From positions 1-13,217 of the forward strand of contig JAZUIV010000048.1 of NCBI GenBank assembly GCA_045642485.1: a stretch of 13,217 nt of DNA, given 5' to 3'. This DNA comes from Cacconaster sp045642485 (GTDB lineage: Bacteria > Bacteroidota > Bacteroidia > Bacteroidales > UBA932). Every line of letters starts with the position of its first letter. The stretch's first letter is position 1. Below, in pieces: positions 7,518-13,217 of the stretch. Made by a program: the position numbers and the translations under genes. The notes beneath the pieces are model-generated. The model saw only the letters and a program-made list of their open reading frames with translations. It did not search any database and was not told the DNA's origin.

Positions 7518-10500
7518 ATGCAGACAATAAATACACAATTCAAGTACTATTCTTTCATAAGTTATTGCCACAGGGACGAGAAATATGCCAAGTGGCTTCA
7601 GGACAAGTTGGAATCATATAGCCTGCCGACTCAAATAAAGCACGACAATCCGAATCTCAAGAAGGGAATCCGTCCTATATTCCGAGACAAGACTGATCTT
7701 GGTGCGGGTGTTCTCTATGACAATATAAAGGAGGAGTTGTCAGTGTCAAAGAGTCTGATTGTGATATGCTCTCCCGAGTCTGCAAAATCGGAATGGGTAG
7801 GCAAGGAGGTCAAGGAATTTCTGCTTACGCACCAGCCTGGTGACATAATACCTTTTATTGTAGATGGAACACCGAACTCCAACGATGACAAGGAATGTTT
7901 CAATCAAGCTATAAAGGGCATCACCCCGGAATTGCTCGGTGTCAGCATCGTAGAAATCGGGCGACAGCAGGCTTTGACAAAAGTTGTAGCGAAATTGTTG
8001 AATGTGAGATATGACGTTCTGTGGCAACGTCATTTGCGCAGGGAAAAACGCAAAAAGCTTATTTGGGGAACTGCGGCTCTGCTGCTTGTTCTGCTTGGAA
8101 TCTTCGGGTGGGATTGTGTACGTCCGAAATATGAGTATTATGCAGACTATGTGGATTGTTTCGGAATCCCCAAGGGAGTCATTGAACTGAACAAGCAGGA
8201 GATATCTCACAGGTCTGGGATGTACCGTTTCTGCTACAGGCGGCAATTGGACATGAAGAATTTCAGACAGTGGAGGCTCAGTGAAGTGGCTTATGTTAAT
8301 TCTGCAGGAACAATTCAAGAAATATCTCATTCAGAATATAAAGATCGTTTTCCAATTCAGAAATTACAATTCGGAAAGTCTGGAGCATTGGTCGCAATAG
8401 AGTATTGCAATCCTAAAGGGAAAACATTATTGCGGCATGAAATATCATCCAGAGACAATGTCCCTGCAACTATCGCTGATTTCAAGAGTGCTGTTGAAGG
8501 TCAGGGAGAGGGATTTCTGGGCGCACAGACCACATCGTCATCCATTGGTCTGATAGAAGGGAATAACCAGAAATCCAATATTATCAGATACGCCTATCAT
8601 CGTGGTGACAACGGTTATATTACTCGGATGACATATCACGCCAACAATGCGTACGACTTGCGAAGCAGTGCTGTGTATGATGCCGACGGAATAGCAGGCA
8701 TATCCTACGAAAGAGACAGTCTGGGTCGTGCCGTTACGCTACGATATATTGATGCCGATTACCAGTTTTGTTGCACAAAAACTGGTATCGCCGGACGCAG
8801 ATATGAATATGATGATTATGGAAATATATTCAGGGCTACCTATTTTGACAAAAATGAACGTCCTGTTTATAACGAACTTAGGTGGGCAATATGCGAAGAT
8901 GTAGCGGATGAATATGGCAATATAGTTGAGTCATCGTATTATGGAACGGATGGTGAGCCTTGCTTGAGTAATGAAGGATTCGCAAAATTGACTCTCAGTT
9001 ACGATGAACGAGGAAATGTGATAGAAGTGTCGTTTTATGGAATAAATGGAGGGATTTGTCTTAATAATGATAACGTCGCAAGGATATTGTATAAAAATGA
9101 TTCCCACGGAAACTGGATTGAGAGAACATTCTATGGCACAAACGATAGTACCTGTTTTTGCAAATATAACTTTTCAAAATCCTCAAGAAAATATGATGCG
9201 CGGGGGAATGTAATTGAAGAAATTTTTTATGATAACAACGATTTGATATGCCTAAGGAAAGAAGGACTTGCAAAAATAACACGCAAGTTTGATGAACAAG
9301 GTAATGTAATTGAGGAATCGTATTATGGTACTAACGGAGATCTTTGTCTGCTAAGTAATGATGGATATGCAAAATGGACTACAAGATACGATGAGCGTGG
9401 GAATCTGATTGAGAAGTCATATTATGATGCATATGGGAATTTATGTATAAATAATGAATGTTATGCAAAAGTTGTTAATAAGTATGATGAGCGAGGAAAT
9501 TTGATTGAAGAATCATATTATGACAACAATGGACAGCCGTGCCTTAATAATACAAATGGTTGTGCTAAGTATACCGCAGTATTTGACCCAAGAGGAAACT
9601 GCATTGAGGAGTCCTATTACAATAAAAATGGAGAACCATTTCTATGTAATGATGGATTTGCTAAGATAACTATGGAATATGATATGAAAGGAAATTTGAA
9701 AGAGTTTTCTTTTTATGGTACAGATGGAGATTTGTGTTATAACGATGATGGGTTTGCAAAAGGAACATATAAATATGATGAAAAAGGTAATTTAATAGAG
9801 ACTTCATTTTACAATATAAACGGAGAATTGTGTATAGGAAATGATGGATTTGCAGATATCATCATTAAATACGATGAGCGAGGAAATGGAATTGAGGGGG
9901 CATATTATGATACGGATGGAAATCATTGCCTATGCAATGCCGGATATGCAAAATGGAGTCGCTGGTACGATGAACGTGGAAATGTGATAGAGATGTCGTA
10001 TTACGGCACGGATGGGAAGCTTTGCCAAATTAATGATGGATTGGCTAAATGGACTCACCAGTTCGATGAGCGCGGAAATGTGATTGAGGAGTCTTATTAT
10101 GGCACGGATGGAGAGCTTTGCCTAAGTATTTATGGCTATGCAAAATCCACTAGTCGGTTCGATGAGCATGGAAACAGGGTTGAGGTGTCTTATTATGGCA
10201 CTGATGGGGAACCTTACTTGAATAATTATGGCTATGCAAAATCCACTAGTTGGTTCGATGAGCGTGGAAATGTGATTGATGTGTCGTATTACGGCACAGA
10301 TGGAAAGCTTTGTCTGAGTAATGGTGGATTTGCTAAATTGACTCGCCGGTACGATGAACGCGGAAATGTGATTGAGGAGTCTTTTTATGGCACAGATGGA
10401 GAGCTTTGCCTAAGTAACTATGGATATGCAAAAGTCGCAAATCGGTACAATGAGCGTGGAAACATGATTGAGGGGGCATATTATGGCGCTGACGGGAAAC

Positions 10501-11189
10501 CTTGTCCGAGTAATTATGGATATGCTAATTGGACTCGCCGGTTCGATGATCATGGAAATGTGATTGAAGAATCTTATTTTGGCACGGACGGAGCGCCTTG
10601 CCTAAGTAATGAAGGTGTTCATATAATGTTGTCAACGTTTGATGCTCGAGGATTTAGGATAGAAAGAAATATTCTCGGACTCAACGAGGAAAGGATTAAT
10701 TGTTCATATGGATTTTGTACCATTAAGAATGTATATGATGATTGGGGAAGACTTACCGAGACATCATATGAAGACACAGAGGGAAATCCCGTTGCACCTT
10801 TAGGATATTATAAGGAAAAACGATTTTACAACGATAGAGGAAAAATGGTTAGAACAGAAATTTATGACCAAAATGACGGACTCGTTTCAAACACTTGCCG
10901 GACCCAAATTGTTGTCAGTGTCGATGGAAAAGCTTTGAAAGAAAATGTCGAAGTAGGCTCAATTCTTTTAAAATTAAATAATTGGTTAATAGGTGATGAC
11001 TATGAAACATTGATAACAATATCCGAACAAAGGAATGTAGATAAATGTTTTGTGATGTTAACACCGTCCGGAGAATTAAAAAAATATCGTATTGAACGAG
11101 GCCTATTCGGCATCACTTCAGAGCAGCAGGCCATTGAAGTCAGCCAAGTCGACGAATGGAAGAAGAAATACAATCTGGACGAACTATAG
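7518..11189 (+). CDS. Giant membrane TIR protein with tandem YD-like repeats and PDZ-like end
   Basis: The 1223-aa protein starts at an ATG after an A-rich stretch. Residues 9-160 form a TIR domain: YYSFISYCHRDEKYAKWL, IFRDKTDLGAG, LIVICSPESAKSEW and GKEVKEF, with the likely NADase Glu at 97. A basic stretch (RRHLRREKRKK-like, about 171-180) precedes one hydrophobic segment (181-198), so TIR is predicted inside and the rest outside the inner membrane. Residues 200-460 are less ordered with degenerate repeats. Residues 463-1123 contain about 21 tandem 32-residue units of the type YDERGNVIEESYYGTDGELC, distantly like RHS/YD repeats. Residues 1125-1195 look like a PDZ domain (SVDGKALKENVEVGSILLKL). 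The repeats could form a periplasmic sensor or binding surface that controls the TIR enzyme; this is inference. The RHS toxin-delivery features (conserved core end, C-terminal toxin) are absent. Confidence 0.9.
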   Translation: MQTINTQFKYYSFISYCHRDEKYAKWLQDKLESYSLPTQIKHDNPNLKKGIRPIFRDKTDLGAGVLYDNIKEELSVSKSLIVICSPESAKSEWVGKEVKEFLLTHQPGDIIPFIVDGTPNSNDDKECFNQAIKGITPELLGVSIVEIGRQQALTKVVAKLLNVRYDVLWQRHLRREKRKKLIWGTAALLLVLLGIFGWDCVRPKYEYYADYVDCFGIPKGVIELNKQEISHRSGMYRFCYRRQLDMKNFRQWRLSEVAYVNSAGTIQEISHSEYKDRFPIQKLQFGKSGALVAIEYCNPKGKTLLRHEISSRDNVPATIADFKSAVEGQGEGFLGAQTTSSSIGLIEGNNQKSNIIRYAYHRGDNGYITRMTYHANNAYDLRSSAVYDADGIAGISYERDSLGRAVTLRYIDADYQFCCTKTGIAGRRYEYDDYGNIFRATYFDKNERPVYNELRWAICEDVADEYGNIVESSYYGTDGEPCLSNEGFAKLTLSYDERGNVIEVSFYGINGGICLNNDNVARILYKNDSHGNWIERTFYGTNDSTCFCKYNFSKSSRKYDARGNVIEEIFYDNNDLICLRKEGLAKITRKFDEQGNVIEESYYGTNGDLCLLSNDGYAKWTTRYDERGNLIEKSYYDAYGNLCINNECYAKVVNKYDERGNLIEESYYDNNGQPCLNNTNGCAKYTAVFDPRGNCIEESYYNKNGEPFLCNDGFAKITMEYDMKGNLKEFSFYGTDGDLCYNDDGFAKGTYKYDEKGNLIETSFYNINGELCIGNDGFADIIIKYDERGNGIEGAYYDTDGNHCLCNAGYAKWSRWYDERGNVIEMSYYGTDGKLCQINDGLAKWTHQFDERGNVIEESYYGTDGELCLSIYGYAKSTSRFDEHGNRVEVSYYGTDGEPYLNNYGYAKSTSWFDERGNVIDVSYYGTDGKLCLSNGGFAKLTRRYDERGNVIEESFYGTDGELCLSNYGYAKVANRYNERGNMIEGAYYGADGKPCPSNYGYANWTRRFDDHGNVIEESYFGTDGAPCLSNEGVHIMLSTFDARGFRIERNILGLNEERINCSYGFCTIKNVYDDWGRLTETSYEDTEGNPVAPLGYYKEKRFYNDRGKMVRTEIYDQNDGLVSNTCRTQIVVSVDGKALKENVEVGSILLKLNNWLIGDDYETLITISEQRNVDKCFVMLTPSGELKKYRIERGLFGITSEQQAIEVSQVDEWKKKYNLDEL
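8904..10886 (+). repeat. Tandem 96-bp coding repeats (about 21 units)
   Basis: Units are 32 codons, with two of 33. Each has Y/F-D-x-x-G-N at its start, S/F-Y-Y/F-G/D-x-x-G in the middle and often G-Y/F-A-K near the end. Units 12-18 (9966-10637) are also close at DNA level, with near-repeated strings such as GATGAGCGTGGAAATGTGAT and CTATGCAAAATCCACTAGT. This points to recent expansion, while the outer units have diverged. Confidence 0.9.
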
Positions 11190-11228
11190 TGAATAATTAC
11201 TCATAATGTATAGCCGGATAGACAAAAT

Positions 11229-11375
11229 ATGTCCCTCAACGCAACCTCCAAACAAACCACCATCAAGCTCGGCCCGCACAGGGACGGGAAGATGTATGTG
11301 ATGAAGGTGGATCACTTGACGTCCACTAGGGAAATCAAGAATACCCCCAATGCAACGCGAGTCAGGATTAAATGA
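11229..11375 (+). pseudogene. HU-like leader fragment 4 (48 codons), longest form
   Basis: The frame reads MSLNATSKQTTIKLGPHRDG, then KMYVMKVDHLTSTREIKN, then TPNATRVRIK and TGA. The first 35 or so residues look like the start of a Bacteroidetes HU-like (HU-HIG) protein; the helical body and DNA-binding arms are missing. It is the best copy for recognising what the leaders derive from. It ends 21 nt before the truncated RhuM, exactly as leader 2 does before intact RhuM. Confidence 0.65.
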
Positions 11376-11634
11376 CAATCTCAATAATAGGAAATAATGG
11401 CAAAAATTGTTGAAGTACGAAACAGCACTGCGGAGTTCCTGACCTTTGTGGCAGTGAACAAGGAGGAGGGGGTTCAGGTGGTGTATAAGGATGAGACCAT
11501 CTGGGCGACTCAGGCGGCTATGTCAGAGTTGTTTGGCTGCTCAGGTGACAATATCGGGCTCCATCTGAAGAATATCTATGCTGAAGGTGAACTGCTGGAA
11601 TCGGCAACTGCCGAGAAAATCTCGGTAGTTCAAC
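11341..11634 (+). repeat. Direct repeat, copy B (leader tail plus RhuM 5' end)
   Basis: This is the second copy of the segment at 3322-3615. It ends sharply at 11634, after which the sequence (CGGGTGCCGCC...) has no counterpart in RhuM. The near-identity indicates recent duplication or gene conversion. Confidence 0.9.
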
Positions 11635-11672
11635 CGGGTGCCGCCGGAATATTGCATTTGTGGAAACAGTAA
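11397..11672 (+). pseudogene. Truncated duplicate of the RhuM gene
   Basis: Residues 1-79 equal those of the intact RhuM at 3378 apart from one Ala-to-Val change, and a further silent change is visible. After SVVQ the frame continues only 12 residues of unrelated sequence before a TAA. The family core (YNLDAI, QFRQW and all that follows) is gone, so it cannot be a working RhuM. The frame lies within direct repeat B and ends 16 nt before the next gene, so its translation could still affect that gene. Confidence 0.85.
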
Positions 11673-11682
11673 ATTATCTTTG
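11652..11682 (+). promoter_or_regulatory. Bacteroidetes promoter (TTG - 20 nt - TATCTTTG)
   Basis: TTG (11652-11654) and TATCTTTG (11675-11682) match the Bacteroidetes -33 and -7 elements with 20-nt spacing. The -7 box ends 6 nt before the ATG at 11689, so the transcript would be leaderless or nearly so. The promoter lies inside the unrelated tail of the RhuM remnant, so it came with the downstream gene. Confidence 0.5.
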
Positions 11683-11688
11683 TGAGTT

Positions 11689-13217
11689 ATGGAAACACAG
11701 ACCGCACTCCGCAATCTGCCCATCGGCATCCAGAGTTTTGAGAAACTCAGAGAGGGACATTTTTTATACGTTGACAAGACGGAGCAGATATACCGACTCG
11801 TCAGCAGTGGATGCTATTATTTCCTCTCGCGCCCGAGGAGATTTGGCAAGAGCCTGCTGATGAGCACGATTCATTCCTATTTCAGCGGTCGCAAGGACCT
11901 TTTCGAGGGGCTGGCGATTGAGAAATTGGAGAAGGAGTGGCTGGAATATCCGGTGCTGCATCTGGATTTGAATACACAGCAGTACAATGCCCCGGAGAAA
12001 TTGGAATATATCATCAACGATTTTCTTCTGCGGCACGAACGAATTTATGGTGTTGAAAGTGCCCCGGATGACAACAATTTAGGGCCGAGATTCGAAAATC
12101 TTATCAGGACAGCATCCGAAAAGACCGGCCGGCGAGTGGTGATTCTGGTTGATGAGTACGACAAGCCGATGCTCCAGGCCATAGGCAATCCGGAACTTCA
12201 GGATGCCTTCCGCGCAACGCTCAAGGGCTTCTACGGTGCTCTCAAGTCGATGGACGGCTGCATAAAGTTCGCGCTGCTTACAGGAGTGACCAAGTTCGGC
12301 AAGGTGAGCGTGTTTAGCGACCTGAACAATCTCAACGACATTTCGATGGATGAGAGATATGCCGATATATGTGGTATTACCGAAGCGGAATTGCTCTCGA
12401 ATTTCGGCGGATATATAGAAAGGCTTGCATCTAACAACGAAAGGTCGAAGGAGGAAGCCGTGGAGCAACTTCGAGAGCAGTACGACGGATATCATTTCCA
12501 CCACAGGGGAATAGGCGTCTATAATCCGTTCAGTCTGCTCAACTGTTTGGACAAGGGGGAATTCAGAGACTACTGGTTTGAAACAGGCACTCCTACATAT
12601 CTCGTCCAGCTCCTGCAGGAGCACGAATACAACCTGGACAGGATGAGCCGGGAGGAGACCTCCGCCGATGTGCTGAACAGCATCGATGCGAACTCCACCA
12701 ATCCCATCCCTGTCATCTATCAGAGCGGATACCTCACCATCAAGGATTATGACCCTGTGTTTGAGACTTATACCTTGGGATTCCCCAATAGGGAAGTCGA
12801 GAAGGGCTTCATTAACTTCCTTGTGCCGTACTACACCCGGATTCCGAGCAGCAGTTCGGCTTTCGAGATAAAATCCTTTGTTCGCGACGTAACATCAGGC
12901 AATACCGAGGGGTTCATTGCCCGCCTGAAATCCTTCTTCGCAGACATTCCCTACGACTTGATAAAGAATACCGAGAATCACTATCAGAACGTCGTCTTCA
13001 TCCTCTGCAAGTTGATGGGCTTCTACACCAGGGCGGAATACCGCACCAGCCGGGGCCGCATCGATATGGTGGTCAAGACTCCGAAGTTCTGCTACGTGAT
13101 TGAATTCAAGCTGGACGGCACGGCTGAGGAGGCCCTGGCGCAGATTAGCGAAAAGAACTACACCCTGCCTTTCGCCGTAGAAGATCAGCAGATCATCCGC
13201 ATCGGCGTCAACTTCGA
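11689..13217 (+). CDS. AAA-ATPase-like protein with PD-(D/E)XK nuclease-like end (DUF1703 type), 3' end outside the window
   Basis: The frame is open from the ATG at 11689 to the right edge (509 complete codons); family members are slightly longer, so only a short tail should be missing. The start LPIGIQSFEKLREGHFLYVD is typical of the AAA-ATPase-like family (PF09820), supporting this ATG. Walker A is RPRRFGKS (48-55), Walker B is VVILVDEYDKP (150-160), and LTGVTKFGKVSVFSDLNNL follows. QYDGYHF and the NPFSLLNCL motif mark the middle. Near the end, RIDMVV with Asp459 and YVIEFKL with Glu472 and Lys474 form the D-ExK nuclease-like signature (PF08011). This family is abundant in gut Bacteroidetes and has no settled function. 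It sits directly behind the recombination breakpoint at 11634. It is more G+C-rich than the TIR genes. Confidence 0.9.
   Translation, partial: METQTALRNLPIGIQSFEKLREGHFLYVDKTEQIYRLVSSGCYYFLSRPRRFGKSLLMSTIHSYFSGRKDLFEGLAIEKLEKEWLEYPVLHLDLNTQQYNAPEKLEYIINDFLLRHERIYGVESAPDDNNLGPRFENLIRTASEKTGRRVVILVDEYDKPMLQAIGNPELQDAFRATLKGFYGALKSMDGCIKFALLTGVTKFGKVSVFSDLNNLNDISMDERYADICGITEAELLSNFGGYIERLASNNERSKEEAVEQLREQYDGYHFHHRGIGVYNPFSLLNCLDKGEFRDYWFETGTPTYLVQLLQEHEYNLDRMSREETSADVLNSIDANSTNPIPVIYQSGYLTIKDYDPVFETYTLGFPNREVEKGFINFLVPYYTRIPSSSSAFEIKSFVRDVTSGNTEGFIARLKSFFADIPYDLIKNTENHYQNVVFILCKLMGFYTRAEYRTSRGRIDMVVKTPKFCYVIEFKLDGTAEEALAQISEKNYTLPFAVEDQQIIRIGVNF

Noticed and set aside
8904..10886. CRISPR-like array or RHS toxin
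   Set aside because: The 96-bp units are continuous, in frame and without unique spacers, so not CRISPR. There is no RHS core end motif, no polymorphic toxin domain and no immunity gene after it.
2168..11375. Integron with attC sites between cassettes
   Set aside because: The recurring leaders have no attC-like paired inverted core sites, and no integrase is present. They encode a protein start instead.

Overview
The window looks like an accessory (defence or genomic-island) region of a Bacteroidales genome (Bacteroides/Prevotella relatives). This rests on TAnnTTTG promoter boxes, A-rich upstream regions without Shine-Dalgarno sequences, fragments resembling the N-terminus of the Bacteroidetes HU-like (HU-HIG) DNA-binding proteins, RhuM, DUF4143 ATPases and zinc-ribbon/FGE-fold proteins. 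All genes I accept lie on the + strand. No housekeeping gene, tRNA, rRNA or CRISPR array is visible. Family names come from recognising motifs by eye; no database search was run.

Layout: (1) 1-833, the 3' part of an insertion-sequence transposase cut by the left edge. (2) 1052-2017, a zinc-ribbon plus formylglycine-generating-enzyme (FGE)-fold protein that lacks one of the usual catalytic cysteines. (3) 2168-3149, a short HU-like leader fragment, then a TIR protein whose C-terminus resembles the C-terminal domain of ribosomal protein L7/L12. (4) 3264-5555, a second HU-like leader, a RhuM-family gene, and a macro-TIR fusion 39 nt downstream. (5) 5634-7347, the stump of one DUF4143 ATPase followed by an intact one. 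(6) 7393-11189, a third HU-like leader and a 1223-residue protein with TIR, one membrane segment, about 21 tandem 32-residue YD-like repeats and a PDZ-like end. (7) 11229-11672, a fourth HU-like leader and a truncated duplicate of RhuM. (8) 11689-13217, an AAA-ATPase-like protein with a PD-(D/E)XK nuclease-like end, running off the right edge.

The main themes are three differently built TIR proteins, all keeping a plausible catalytic glutamate, and a recurring HU-like leader before four of the accessory genes. The leader begins at the same ATG each time and carries a CCCTCAAYGCAAC-like motif, usually twice. A nearly identical segment of about 294 bp (leader tail plus the RhuM 5' end) lies at both ends of an 8-kb block containing two of the TIR genes. 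This suggests the locus is assembled and reshuffled by recombination between leader/RhuM copies. A plausible reading, which is inference, is a cluster of abortive-infection-type NAD-consuming modules: a cytosolic TIR with a possible translation-factor docking domain, a TIR joined to an ADP-ribose-binding domain, and a membrane-anchored TIR with a large periplasmic repeat region.
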